From: Ilumatobacteraceae bacterium
Lineage (GTDB): Bacteria; Actinomycetota; Acidimicrobiia; Acidimicrobiales; Ilumatobacteraceae
Direction: 5' to 3'
Assembly (NCBI GenBank): GCA_030727685.1
Contig: JANRBC010000042.1
Coordinates: 1-34,080 of the forward strand
DNA length: 34,080 bases
Shown here piece by piece: positions 19,809 through 29,422 of this stretch. Below the pieces are notes generated by a model. It was not told the origin of the DNA and did not search any database. It was given only the letters and a program-made list of their open reading frames with translations. The position numbers were made by a program, and so were the translations under genes. The number at the start of each line of letters is the position of its first letter. Position 1 is the first letter of the stretch.

Positions 19809-20143
19809 GACTTTTGTAGGGTGCCTTTGCGAATCCTTGAAATAGTGAAAAGCAATATCGCAACACAAACAATTAGAGCGATCAAATAGTTCGTCCACGA
19901 CCACGAAGTTGAATCATTGAAAAGCATGGCTTGAGCAAGTCGCAAAACTCCGATTGCGCCAAGCACTATGCCGATACTTAGAGATAGAGCTGCTACTAGA
20001 CCAAAAGCAATCCAGCGACCAGCACCTTTAATTGGCTTGAGCGTCTCTTGTTTTACATAGCTCAACAACATCTCGAAAACTTTGGGCGCCGAGTTCTTTT
20101 CGTCTGCGCTTTTCGATTTTGGGTCAATCTTGAAACCAGTCAC
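19805..20143 (-). CDS. Small membrane protein, Holin-X/phage-holin-superfamily-like (actinobacterial type)
   Basis: 112 aa with two predicted TM segments (WIAFGLVAALSLSIGIVLGAIGVLRLAQAM; YLIALIVCVAILLFTISRI). Confidence 0.6.
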   Translation of the reverse strand: MTGFKIDPKSKSADEKNSAPKVFEMLLSYVKQETLKPIKGAGRWIAFGLVAALSLSIGIVLGAIGVLRLAQAMLFNDSTSWSWTNYLIALIVCVAILLFTISRIRKGTLQKS

Positions 20144-20206
20144 AGCATTATTCTACGACCATTTATACGCCACTCAGTCTTCGAAAATTTGCTGACTACA
20201 AATGGT

Positions 20207-21682
20207 TTACGGAGCGTCTGAAAAGGTCAAAGGTAACAATTTTGAAACATCGAGTTGCTCATTGCCGAACGACAAAGCTGTCACTAAGTCATTCCATATC
20301 GGTCGGTAAAAGTTCACTGTTGACGCTCCGCTTCCATTCATAATCAGAGCGAAAACTGTGCTTCGTCCGTCATCAAGCGGAAACATACCCGTAAGTGATT
20401 TGACTCCATTTAAAGTACCGGTCTTTGCGCGCATAGTTCCTGAGCCCGGGCCCGACAAAAAAACGTCGCGCAGAGTTCCTGTCTTTCCGGCTGTTGCGAG
20501 AGCCGTTGTTACTAAACCGCTTTGTCCATCTCTCACCAACAACTGTGCCAAGACTTCACAGGTGAGATAATTGGTTCGATCAAGCCCAGAGCCATCGAGC
20601 AATGCAACGCCCTCGCCCGGTAAACCCCACTCAGCAATTTTGGATGCGATTACATTTAATCCATCGATGCGAGTCGCTGAACCTCGACCAACACGTCCGA
20701 TTTCTTTAACCAACAGCTCAGCAGTGTTGTTGTCGCTATTGACCAACATTTCGGTTACAACTTCTCTGATTGACACTGATTCGAGACTTGCAATCAGCGG
20801 CGTGTTGCTCGAAGCAATACCAACTTCTGGTGCATCGCGCACAGCGATACCACGAGATGCCAAGAGACTCGTAAATTCAATTGCCGCAGCGAGCGCAGGG
20901 TTGGTTGGCTTTATCGGCGAACCTGTCACCGCACCATCGTTGATCATTAGTGCGCCTAGAGGTCCTGCTTCAACACTTCGAATGCCATCACCCCAACTCG
21001 GCACATATCGCTCGACGTCGTAGAGCGACTCATCACCGACGACCGATCCCTCGATTGCGGTTACACCCAACGCAACAAGTGCATCAACCAATTTTTCGAC
21101 GTCTGTCGGAGTGATAGTTGGGTATTTTTCAGTCAACGGATACAAACGCGTCGTCAACAACGGGTCTCCCCCACCAATTAGCCAAAGATCTCCACGAACG
21201 ACCGAACCAGCGACAACTCCGAGCATTTTGGTTGAATACTTTCGCTCCGGTCCGAGCACATCTAACGCAACAGCTCCTGTCAACAATTTGATGTTGCTCC
21301 CCGGGATCAACGCCCTATTTGCGTTGACATTAACAATGGTTTTCGAGTCAGTAACCACCTTCAAACAAGAATCTGCTGGCAATGCTGCGATTACTTGAGC
21401 GAGTTTCGCGTTCACACGTCCAGCCGAATTTAACTCGACAAGTGTTTGTGGCACTCGACGCGCCGACAAAATCGGTGTGACGGGTGAATCGGGTAGTTCA
21501 CGTTGAATTTCAAGTGGTCGAACCTCATCACCTGCAGCTAGCGCAACCTGCCAAATTGAGAGCAGCGGTATCGCACCGCAAAGCGTAAACACAACGAATG
21601 TCACAACTAATCGCCTTGTCGGAAGGCGATCGACGCTTCTATTGAGTCGACTAAAAATGCTGGTTAAGAAATTATTCGTCAT
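20207..21682 (-). CDS. dacB: D-alanyl-D-alanine carboxypeptidase/endopeptidase (PBP4, peptidase S13)
   Basis: SxxK (PGSNIKLLTGA), SxN (NSDNNTAELLVKEIG), KTG (MRAKTGTLNGVKSLTG); likely start at 21682 (MTNNFLTS) giving an ATGA overlap with the upstream gene. Confidence 0.9.
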   Translation of the reverse strand: MTNNFLTSIFSRLNRSVDRLPTRRLVVTFVVFTLCGAIPLLSIWQVALAAGDEVRPLEIQRELPDSPVTPILSARRVPQTLVELNSAGRVNAKLAQVIAALPADSCLKVVTDSKTIVNVNANRALIPGSNIKLLTGAVALDVLGPERKYSTKMLGVVAGSVVRGDLWLIGGGDPLLTTRLYPLTEKYPTITPTDVEKLVDALVALGVTAIEGSVVGDESLYDVERYVPSWGDGIRSVEAGPLGALMINDGAVTGSPIKPTNPALAAAIEFTSLLASRGIAVRDAPEVGIASSNTPLIASLESVSIREVVTEMLVNSDNNTAELLVKEIGRVGRGSATRIDGLNVIASKIAEWGLPGEGVALLDGSGLDRTNYLTCEVLAQLLVRDGQSGLVTTALATAGKTGTLRDVFLSGPGSGTMRAKTGTLNGVKSLTGMFPLDDGRSTVFALIMNGSGASTVNFYRPIWNDLVTALSFGNEQLDVSKLLPLTFSDAP

Positions 21683-21684
21683 CG

Positions 21685-23868
21685 TTATTCTGCTAGCCCT
21701 CGCCATTTGGCATAAAGGTAAACGCTCGTCAATGCGCGCGCGGCGCGCTGGCCACTTGCATAACACAACCGCCCAGTATTTTGCACGGCAACTACACCTG
21801 CATTATTTGGGTCTGCCACGGCAAGTTCTGTGGCTACAAGAATTGGTTTTTTTGTCTCTACTGAAAGCTCTGCTGCAAACTTCGCATACATAGCGTCTTG
21901 ACGTTCGTGATAATTGACTATGCGCTCGAGTTCGAAATCTGGAAAATAACGTCCTTCACGCATCATCCGAGCTTGATTTGACTGAATACCTATTCCAAGA
22001 AAAATAATCGCGTCAACTGATTCATCAGAGGCAACAAGTCGCATGATGTCGACAACAGTTTCGCGTGTTTCGCCACCGGCACAGTCGATTGGGTTGTTTT
22101 TGCTCCAACGCTGTGGCAACAGTTTTGAAATTTCAGATTCAAGACGGTCAGGCAACTCGATAAGACTAAGTGCGCCTTCTTCATGGATCGCGTCTGAAGT
22201 GACAACGCCCCAACCACCAATCGTTGTGAGCACGATTGTATTTTTGCCTTTTGGCAGTGGCTGAGTTGCAAATGTCGCTGCTACGTCAAATGCTCGTTCG
22301 ACATCGCTAACCCGTGTTACACCCGTGCTCCGGCAAACCGCATCAAAAATCTTGTCATCACTTGCTAACGCGCCTGTATGACTAGATGCGGCTCGCGCTC
22401 CACCAGCAGTAGAACCACCTTTGACAACAACGAGTGGTTTCACTGTGCACAGATTTCGCATTGAGTCGGCAAGAAGTCGACCATCTACAACTCCTTCGAT
22501 ATAGGCAAGGGCAACTTTTGTTGAATCATCTTGAGAGAAGTAATCAAAGAATTCAGGGACACCAACCATGGCGGCGTTTCCGGCTGAAACAGCGCGAGCA
22601 ACACCCACACCTGTTTGCCGGGCGTAGTTCATGAAACTTGAAACAAAGTTGCCACTTTGGCTAACTAGCGAGATTGAGCCTTGCGGTGGATATGGCCCCA
22701 CAATTTGGGCGCAAAGTTTATGTGGTGTACTAATCAGGCCTTGACCATTTGGTCCGACCAACAGAATTTCTAACTCGTTGGCAAGATTTGACAGTTCAAT
22801 CTGGGCTCGCAGTCCGTTCGCATCTAAATCTGCATAACCAGCCGAAGTTATGTATGCGGCTTTGATTCCTTTTTTGGCGCATGCGCGAAGAATATCTGCG
22901 TTAGTTGAAGCAGGAGTGCAAATAAACGCCAAATCGACACTGTCGTCAGGAAGACTGTCAATTGCGTCAAAGCAGTCGATGTCCAAAACAGTTGCGCGCT
23001 CAAGGTGTGTCGCAAAAACTCTGCCGAGATAGCCGTTGACCAAAATATTGTGCAAAGAAACAAAGCCAAATTTGCCAGGGTGTGTAGATGCGCCCACCAC
23101 GACAACGCCTCGGGGTGCAAATAGTGCTTCGTAATGACGACTGCTATGGCGAGTTGCGGATTTCGAACTTGAATTTTTATGAGTTGAAATTGGCTCAGTT
23201 GATTCTGTGCTGCGCATTTCAACTAGTGCATCAACAGCCACAACCGATCCATTTGGTCTAACAATTAGCGGGTTCAAGTCGATTGAGTTGACCAACTCAT
23301 TTTCGACCTGCGCACGCGAAAGAGAAACTAAAACTTCCGCCAATTGACCACGGTCAACTGGCTGCTCTCCCCTGAACTCGCCCAAAACCTTTTGACTTTT
23401 AAGTTGATCAATCAGAGATAGTGCTGACTGCGAATCGAGTGGAGTCGGAGCGAATGAGGTGTCATTCAATACTTCAGCGAAGACTCCTCCCATACCTAGC
23501 ATTACAAAACTGCCAAATTGCTTGTCGCGCACAACGCCTGCGATCAACTCGCGACGACCAGACTCCATTTTCGCAACCAACAGTGAAGCCTGTCCGTCTT
23601 CTGGTTTCAATTGACCCAAGAGAGTCGTCGATGCATCTCGTACCTCGGTCGAAGATCGAACATTTAGCTTGACCATGCCCCGCTCTGACTTGTGGCTAAT
23701 GGCGTCAGCGCAGATTTTTATCGCCACTGGATAGCCGATTTCATCTGCTGCGCTTACAGCATCGTCAACCGAAAAAACCTCAATCTCAGTGGTAAACAAA
23801 ACTCCGTAATTCGAAAGAAACTGTTTAGATTTGGCTTCGGAGAGCATGGTTTGCTTCGATTCAGGCAC
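21685..23868 (-). CDS. Fused acetyl/acyl-CoA synthetase (ADP-forming)-like protein: ATP-grasp then CoA-binding/succinyl-CoA-synthetase-like domains
   Basis: 727 aa; N-terminal ATP-grasp (GYPVAIKICADAISHKSERGMVKLNV), then FAPRGVVVVGASTHPGKFGFVSLHNIL, and SSHTGALASDDKIFDAVCRSTGVTRV. Confidence 0.88.
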   Translation of the reverse strand: MPESKQTMLSEAKSKQFLSNYGVLFTTEIEVFSVDDAVSAADEIGYPVAIKICADAISHKSERGMVKLNVRSSTEVRDASTTLLGQLKPEDGQASLLVAKMESGRRELIAGVVRDKQFGSFVMLGMGGVFAEVLNDTSFAPTPLDSQSALSLIDQLKSQKVLGEFRGEQPVDRGQLAEVLVSLSRAQVENELVNSIDLNPLIVRPNGSVVAVDALVEMRSTESTEPISTHKNSSSKSATRHSSRHYEALFAPRGVVVVGASTHPGKFGFVSLHNILVNGYLGRVFATHLERATVLDIDCFDAIDSLPDDSVDLAFICTPASTNADILRACAKKGIKAAYITSAGYADLDANGLRAQIELSNLANELEILLVGPNGQGLISTPHKLCAQIVGPYPPQGSISLVSQSGNFVSSFMNYARQTGVGVARAVSAGNAAMVGVPEFFDYFSQDDSTKVALAYIEGVVDGRLLADSMRNLCTVKPLVVVKGGSTAGGARAASSHTGALASDDKIFDAVCRSTGVTRVSDVERAFDVAATFATQPLPKGKNTIVLTTIGGWGVVTSDAIHEEGALSLIELPDRLESEISKLLPQRWSKNNPIDCAGGETRETVVDIMRLVASDESVDAIIFLGIGIQSNQARMMREGRYFPDFELERIVNYHERQDAMYAKFAAELSVETKKPILVATELAVADPNNAGVVAVQNTGRLCYASGQRAARALTSVYLYAKWRGLAE

Positions 23869-23931
23869 GCTGTAACAGTAGTGTGAAAGTCTTATGCAAT
23901 TAGATGACGCAAAAAACTTGACTGCGAACTA

Positions 23932-24348
23932 ATGCAAATCATTTCGGCACTCTTCGTCGAGAACTTTGCGCTTCGCCAGGCGCCTGGTCCGAGTACCCGC
24001 ATAGACCTAACCGGAGCTTTTTTCTCAATCGCTGCTCCATCTCCTGTTCCCGTGACGATAGACCCACATTTGGTGGTTCTGGTTTACTGTCCGTTGACTG
24101 AAGTCGGCAACTCGGTGCTCGAAGTTATTTTTCGGGCTGGTCCGGCAGAAGATGCCGAACAATTGGCCCGAAACGTGAGCCCTTTCACCGTAGAGCCCGG
24201 CAAGTTCACTTATCGCCTAGTTCGAGGTGAACTCTTGATTTCGCAATATTCACAAATATTTGCCCATTGCCGACTCGGAACGGGTCAGTGGCATCTGGTT
24301 CCATTGACCGTATTGCCACCCGTTGATGATTCATCAAGTCGGGGCTAG
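23932..24348 (+). CDS. Hypothetical protein (DUF6941-like)
   Basis: 138 aa; starts MQIISALFVENFALRQ...IDLTGAFFSIAAPSPVPVTIDPHLVVLVYC, pattern similar to DUF6941 proteins; similarity by eye only. Confidence 0.6.
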   Translation: MQIISALFVENFALRQAPGPSTRIDLTGAFFSIAAPSPVPVTIDPHLVVLVYCPLTEVGNSVLEVIFRAGPAEDAEQLARNVSPFTVEPGKFTYRLVRGELLISQYSQIFAHCRLGTGQWHLVPLTVLPPVDDSSSRG

Positions 24349-24381
24349 GTCTAACAACCAACTAGTTTTATCGCAGTGGTA

Positions 24382-26328
24382 ATGAAACTTTCTGCCCAAC
24401 AAGATCGTGATGCAGTCAATTTGATTCGGGGCATCGCTATGGATGCTCCGCTTGCAGCAAAAAGTGGCCATCAAGGCACCGCCATGGCTCTTGCTCCTCT
24501 TGGACATGTCTTGTACAGCCGAGTTATGCGACACGATCCTAAGAAACCTGATTGGAAGAATCGCGATCGATTTATTCTGAGCAACGGGCACGCGTCAATT
24601 TTGCAATACGCCTTATTGTTTCTCAACGGCTATGGCGTCGAGTTAAACGATCTCAAACAGTTTCGACAATTCGGTTCTGCCACACCTGGACATCCAGAAG
24701 CTGGTCATACGCCCGGCGTCGAAGTAACAACCGGACCTTTAGGTCAAGGTTTTGCCAATGCTGTTGGCATGGCTATTGCTGAGCGAAATTTGCGTGCTCG
24801 TTTTGGTGCGTCGGCTTGCGATCACAACACATTTGTCCTTGTCGGAGACGGTTGTCTCATGGAAGGAATTAGCCACGAAGCAGCTTCATTAGCAGGACAT
24901 TTAAAACTTGATCGACTGGTGTGCATTTTTGATGACAATGCAATCACGATCGACGGCTCGACCTCATTGAGTTGCTCAGATGACGTCGCCAAACGTTTTT
25001 CTTCTTACGGCTGGAATGTCATGCGGCTGGGTGAGATCGCTGACGATCTTGACGCTCTCGAAGAGTCTCTTGTTAGTGCGCGGGCTAATCGAGGCGCACC
25101 CACTTTGTGCATCCTGAAATCGCACATCGGTGCACCATCTCCTGACTTCACCGACTCACATGAAGCCCATGGCAATCCATTTACGGCAACGCATGTGTCA
25201 GCAACTAAAAAAGTCATGGGTATTCCCGATGAGTCTTTTTGGGCGCCGGATGATCTGGTGAACGCCTATCGCTCGGTGGCCCAAGCACGCGGTCATGGGT
25301 TAACAACGGAATATGAGGCTGACATCGCTGAACTTTCAGAAAAATACTTGTGGGACGCTGCTTGGAAAACTCCAAATTCATCATCGTTCAGATCATTGCT
25401 TCCTGAGTTCGATAAGACGGCTAACTTTGCAACTCGTCAAGTCATTCAAAAAGTTCTCGACGCCTCGCTGCCCGCGCTACCTGGTTTGATTAGTGGTTCG
25501 GCCGATCTCACCGGCAACACCGGTACAAAACTTTCAAAACAAGTGGCTCAAAGTGAAACTGCCCCTGATGGAAGGCAGATTTATTTCGGTATTCGTGAGC
25601 ACGCAATGGGGGCTGCTGTTGTCGGCATGGCATTGCACGGTGGTCTTTTGCCCGTATGCGGCACATTCTTTGTTTTTGCCGATTACATGCGACCCGCGAT
25701 TCGCTTAGCTGCCCTTTCAAAAGCAAAGTGCGTCTTTGTTTTTTCACACGATTCAGTAGGTGTAGGTGAAGATGGTCCGACACATCAGCCTGTTGAACAT
25801 CTGGCTTCTCTGCGCGCAATTCCAGATTTACAGGTCATTCGGCCAGCAGATCCAAACGAGACAGTTGCAGCGTGGTGTGCTGCCGTTGATCACAACGGTC
25901 CAACCGCAATAGTTTTGTCGCGACAAAATGTTCTAAGCGTCACAGACGGCTCGGCGGTGAACAACGGCGTCGGTGTCGTTGGCGATCGAATTGTCAACCC
26001 CGACGTTGTACTTGTCGGAACGGGCAGTGAAGTTGGCCTCTGCACACAAGCTGCCGAGCAATTAGCGACCATTGGTATCAAGGCCCAAGTCGTGTCAATG
26101 CCAAGTTGGGACAGATATGAGCGAAGTGACAAATCGCAGGACGCGTTGATATTTCCCAAAGGTGTACCCGTGGTTTCGGTTGAAGCTGGAGTAACTCTTG
26201 GCTGGCACAAATACGCCGATCACACAATCGGGATTGATCGTTTTGGTGCGAGTGCGCCTGGTGCAATCGCACTGAAAGAACTTGGTATCAGTGTTGAAGC
26301 AATTGTAAATAAAGTCAAATCGCTCTAA
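24382..26328 (+). CDS. tkt: Transketolase
   Basis: GHQGTAMALAPLGHVLYSRVMRHDPKKPDWKNRDRFILSNGHAS, TTGPLGQGFANAVGMAIAE, GDGCLMEGISHEAASLAGHLKL; ATG at 24382 preferred over GTG at 24376. Confidence 0.96.
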   Translation: MKLSAQQDRDAVNLIRGIAMDAPLAAKSGHQGTAMALAPLGHVLYSRVMRHDPKKPDWKNRDRFILSNGHASILQYALLFLNGYGVELNDLKQFRQFGSATPGHPEAGHTPGVEVTTGPLGQGFANAVGMAIAERNLRARFGASACDHNTFVLVGDGCLMEGISHEAASLAGHLKLDRLVCIFDDNAITIDGSTSLSCSDDVAKRFSSYGWNVMRLGEIADDLDALEESLVSARANRGAPTLCILKSHIGAPSPDFTDSHEAHGNPFTATHVSATKKVMGIPDESFWAPDDLVNAYRSVAQARGHGLTTEYEADIAELSEKYLWDAAWKTPNSSSFRSLLPEFDKTANFATRQVIQKVLDASLPALPGLISGSADLTGNTGTKLSKQVAQSETAPDGRQIYFGIREHAMGAAVVGMALHGGLLPVCGTFFVFADYMRPAIRLAALSKAKCVFVFSHDSVGVGEDGPTHQPVEHLASLRAIPDLQVIRPADPNETVAAWCAAVDHNGPTAIVLSRQNVLSVTDGSAVNNGVGVVGDRIVNPDVVLVGTGSEVGLCTQAAEQLATIGIKAQVVSMPSWDRYERSDKSQDALIFPKGVPVVSVEAGVTLGWHKYADHTIGIDRFGASAPGAIALKELGISVEAIVNKVKSL

Positions 26329-27435
26329 ATGTCTGACCGGCTTAAGTCTCTATTCAGCGAGTTCGGGCAAAGTCCATGGCTTGATAATTTGAAGCGAAGT
26401 TACATCACATCAGGCCAACTGGCCATGACTCGTGACAGTGGCATACGCGGTCTTACTTCTAACCCGACTATTTTTCAAAAAGCGATTCAAGGATCCGAAG
26501 ATTATTCGTATCAATTTTCGCAGCTAGTAAGTCAGAAAATCTCACCGATCGATAGTTACTGGCAATTAGTTCTTAAAGACATTCACAGCGCACTTGATAT
26601 TTTCGAACCACTGCATCAAAAGTCGCACGGGCTTGATGGCTATGTAAGTGTCGAAGTAGATCCAGCACTCGCCCATGACAGTGTCGGCACGCTATCGAGC
26701 GCTCGTGAACTCGACAAAGAAATTTCACGCCCAAACGTGATGATCAAAATTCCCGCGACCTCAGAATGTATACCTGCCATCGAGACAATGATCAGCGAAG
26801 GACGAAACGTCAACGTGACGCTTATTTTCAGTCTTGAGCGATATCAAGAGGTGATGAATGCGTATTTACGAGGCTTAGAGCAATTGTCGAAGACCGATGC
26901 AACTAAAGTTCGATCTGTCAGCAGCGTTGCTAGTTTTTTCATCTCGCGCGTTGACACTGAAATCGACCAGCGGCTCGTCACTTGCGACCATTCTTCAGCA
27001 GAGTCGCTACTCGGTACCGCTGCAATCAATCAAGCAAAAATTGCATACGAAATGTTTCAAAAGACGTTCTCAGGTTCCACTTGGAGCAGACTTGAACAAC
27101 TTGGCGCAAAAGTTCAACGGCCACTTTGGGCGTCGACATCAACTAAGAACCCTAAATACTCAGACACTCTTTATGTAGACAGTCTCATCGGCGAAAACAC
27201 AGTTAATACTCTTCCCGATGCAACGGTAGATGCCTTTAGTGATCATGGCACTCTCAAGCAGACAATTACTCAACACGTCGATCGTGCTCACGAAGAATGG
27301 CAGAAACTTGGGTCGGTCGGCATCGATGTTGCTGATGTTGCAGCAAAACTTGAGCGTGAAGGTGTGGCATCATTTCAAAAGAGCTTTGATGAATTGATTA
27401 CAGTCTTGGCACAAAAGGCTGCCGAACTTTCGTAA
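26329..27435 (+). CDS. tal: Transaldolase
   Basis: IRGLTSNPTIFQKAI, VMIKIPATSECIPAI (Schiff-base Lys), VNVTLIFSLERYQEVMNAY; directly follows tkt. Confidence 0.95.
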   Translation: MSDRLKSLFSEFGQSPWLDNLKRSYITSGQLAMTRDSGIRGLTSNPTIFQKAIQGSEDYSYQFSQLVSQKISPIDSYWQLVLKDIHSALDIFEPLHQKSHGLDGYVSVEVDPALAHDSVGTLSSARELDKEISRPNVMIKIPATSECIPAIETMISEGRNVNVTLIFSLERYQEVMNAYLRGLEQLSKTDATKVRSVSSVASFFISRVDTEIDQRLVTCDHSSAESLLGTAAINQAKIAYEMFQKTFSGSTWSRLEQLGAKVQRPLWASTSTKNPKYSDTLYVDSLIGENTVNTLPDATVDAFSDHGTLKQTITQHVDRAHEEWQKLGSVGIDVADVAAKLEREGVASFQKSFDELITVLAQKAAELS

Positions 27436-28454
27436 TGCCAGCCCAAGAGATTGAAGCTTTGGTTAATGACCTTTTAGATAAATCAGATATCAAGCTAAAC
27501 CGTCGGTTGATCGCCGAACTTGTCAGAGATTCACTTCAGCTTGGCAACGATGCAGCTAGCACCCTGAATTTGAAAATCGCAAGTGCTGCCATTGCTGAAA
27601 TGCGCGAGGCCTTCGCAATGTTTGCTCCATTTGCCGAGCGCAAGAAGGTGACAATCTTCGGTTCGGCGCGAACCACAAAGAACGATCCTGTTTACAAACA
27701 GACCCAAGCAGTTGCAGGCAAACTAGCGAGCAACGGATGGATGGTGGTGACCGGTGCAGGACCCGGAATTATGGAAGCAGGAATGTCGGGCGCTGGCCGT
27801 GAAATGTCAATCGGTGTAAGTATTCGCTTACCTTTTGAGACTTCGGCAAATGAGGTGATTGCAGGTGACGAAAAATATGTCGCCATGCGCTATTTCTTTA
27901 CGCGCAAATTAATGTTGGTGAAAGAATCACAAGCATTCATTTGTATGCCGGGTGGGTTTGGCACCCTCGACGAGATGTTTGAACTTCTTACTTTGTCCCA
28001 GACGGGCAAAGGAAACCCAGTGCCGATCGTGGTTCTTGATCTTCCGAACGACCCATTTTGGGGTGATCTTGATTCATTTATAAAAAAGACACTTCTGCCA
28101 CGAAATTTGGTTTCACAACAAGATCTGGCCCTCTACCGCATTTGCTCAAGCGTCGATGAAGCAGTGTCTGAAATCGACAACTTTTATTCGGTCTACAATT
28201 CGATGCGGTTTGTTGGCAAGCGACTGGTGCTGCGCTTAAATCAACAGCTCAGCGATGATCATCTTTCGAAACTCAACAGCGACTTCGGTGATATCTGCTT
28301 GAATTCAAAAATCGAGCGAATCACGGCAACCAAAGCAGAAATCGACGACAAAGATCTTCCAGACCTACCAAGACTTGCTTTTCAATTTGCGCGGCGAGAT
28401 TTCGGAAGATTGCGTCAACTTATCGACGCTATAAATGTGACCGAGAGTCTCTAA
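27435..28454 (+). CDS. LOG-family protein (TIGR00730-like, putative cytokinin riboside 5'-monophosphate phosphoribohydrolase fold)
   Basis: VTIFGSARTTKNDPVY, MVVTGAGPGIMEAGMSGAGREMSIG, FICMPGGFGTLDEMFELLTLSQTGK. Confidence 0.92.
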   Translation: MPAQEIEALVNDLLDKSDIKLNRRLIAELVRDSLQLGNDAASTLNLKIASAAIAEMREAFAMFAPFAERKKVTIFGSARTTKNDPVYKQTQAVAGKLASNGWMVVTGAGPGIMEAGMSGAGREMSIGVSIRLPFETSANEVIAGDEKYVAMRYFFTRKLMLVKESQAFICMPGGFGTLDEMFELLTLSQTGKGNPVPIVVLDLPNDPFWGDLDSFIKKTLLPRNLVSQQDLALYRICSSVDEAVSEIDNFYSVYNSMRFVGKRLVLRLNQQLSDDHLSKLNSDFGDICLNSKIERITATKAEIDDKDLPDLPRLAFQFARRDFGRLRQLIDAINVTESL

Positions 28455-28648
28455 CTACGCGTAAGAAGACTTATAGCCTTCTCAACTGCCCTTCGAGCCT
28501 GAGTTAGTGTTCGCTCTGCTTCTGGACGCTTCGACTCGCCTGCTGCGTGAGCCTCTTTTAAAACTGATAAAGCACGATCAGCGAGTTGGTCTGAAATCAA
28601 TTTCAATTGGTCAATAATTTGTTCTGAATTTTCGAAGTTTTGGTGCAT
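28451..28648 (-). CDS. Small hypothetical helical protein
   Basis: 65-aa ORF between convergent LOG gene and divergent Cys-rich gene; Ala/Glu-rich helical composition. Confidence 0.5.
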   Translation of the reverse strand: MHQNFENSEQIIDQLKLISDQLADRALSVLKEAHAAGESKRPEAERTLTQARRAVEKAISLLTRS

Positions 28649-28660
28649 AGCCCTACAAGT

Positions 28661-29422
28661 ATGCCATTAGCCTGCTCCGAGATGTCACAACCCGAAGAGC
28701 TTCATGAATGGATCAGTTTTGCCGATCCCGACCTTGAACAAACTTGGTTAATCGACGCGACCTTTCTAAGGTCGAATTGGACATGCATCTATGGCAACGG
28801 ATGTCAAGGTGTTCTTGATGATCCTGCTCCCGAACTTCATCAAGGTTGCTGCAGTCATGGTGCGCACTTCATCGACAAAGAAGATCTTGCCTCGGTTAAA
28901 AAATCTGTCAAGCGACTGACCCCTGAGCATTGGCAGAATTTCGAGCGGGGCAAAAACAATAAATGGCTCGGAAAAGAAAAAGACGGAAGTGACGTCACAA
29001 CCACCTACAAAGGCGCATGTATATTTCACAATCGCCCCGATTTTGAGGGTGGTATGGGTTGCGCCTTTCATGTCGCCGCCTCAGCCGCCGAAGAGCGTCC
29101 AATGGACTGGAAACCCGATGTTTGTTGGCAAGTACCACTCAGACTTGAGCAACATGACGAAGACGAAGACCACATTCTCTCGATCGTTCGTGAGTGGAAA
29201 CGCCGCGATTGGGGTGGAGGCGGACACGATTTTCATTGGTGGTGCACCGACGACTCATCGGCCTTCGTTGGCTCTCGACCCGTTTACAAATATCTCAAAG
29301 ACGAGTTAATCGAACTCTGTGGCGATGAGATCTATGAAATTATCGTTAAACAGCTTCAAAAGCCAAGAACTACTTTTCTACCCCACCCTCAGGTGAGAAA
29401 AAAGCGAAGTACTAATTCTTAG
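28661..29422 (+). CDS. Cys-rich conserved hypothetical protein (possible metal/Fe-S binding)
   Basis: WTCIYGNGCQGVLDDPAPELHQGCCSHGAHF ... GACIFHNRPDFEGGMGCAFHVAA ... DVCWQVPL; start at 28661 or 28682 more plausible than the track start 28640. Confidence 0.75.
   Translation: MPLACSEMSQPEELHEWISFADPDLEQTWLIDATFLRSNWTCIYGNGCQGVLDDPAPELHQGCCSHGAHFIDKEDLASVKKSVKRLTPEHWQNFERGKNNKWLGKEKDGSDVTTTYKGACIFHNRPDFEGGMGCAFHVAASAAEERPMDWKPDVCWQVPLRLEQHDEDEDHILSIVREWKRRDWGGGGHDFHWWCTDDSSAFVGSRPVYKYLKDELIELCGDEIYEIIVKQLQKPRTTFLPHPQVRKKRSTNS

Noticed and set aside
19805-20143. Holin-like protein as evidence of a prophage
   Set aside because: No other phage genes are nearby; this holin-superfamily fold is common as a chromosomal actinobacterial membrane protein.
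21683-21766. N-terminal extension of the dacB ORF to 21766
   Set aside because: Would overlap the upstream acyl-CoA synthetase by about 80 nt; the internal ATG at 21682 gives a signal-anchor-like N-terminus and an ATGA overlap typical of this window.
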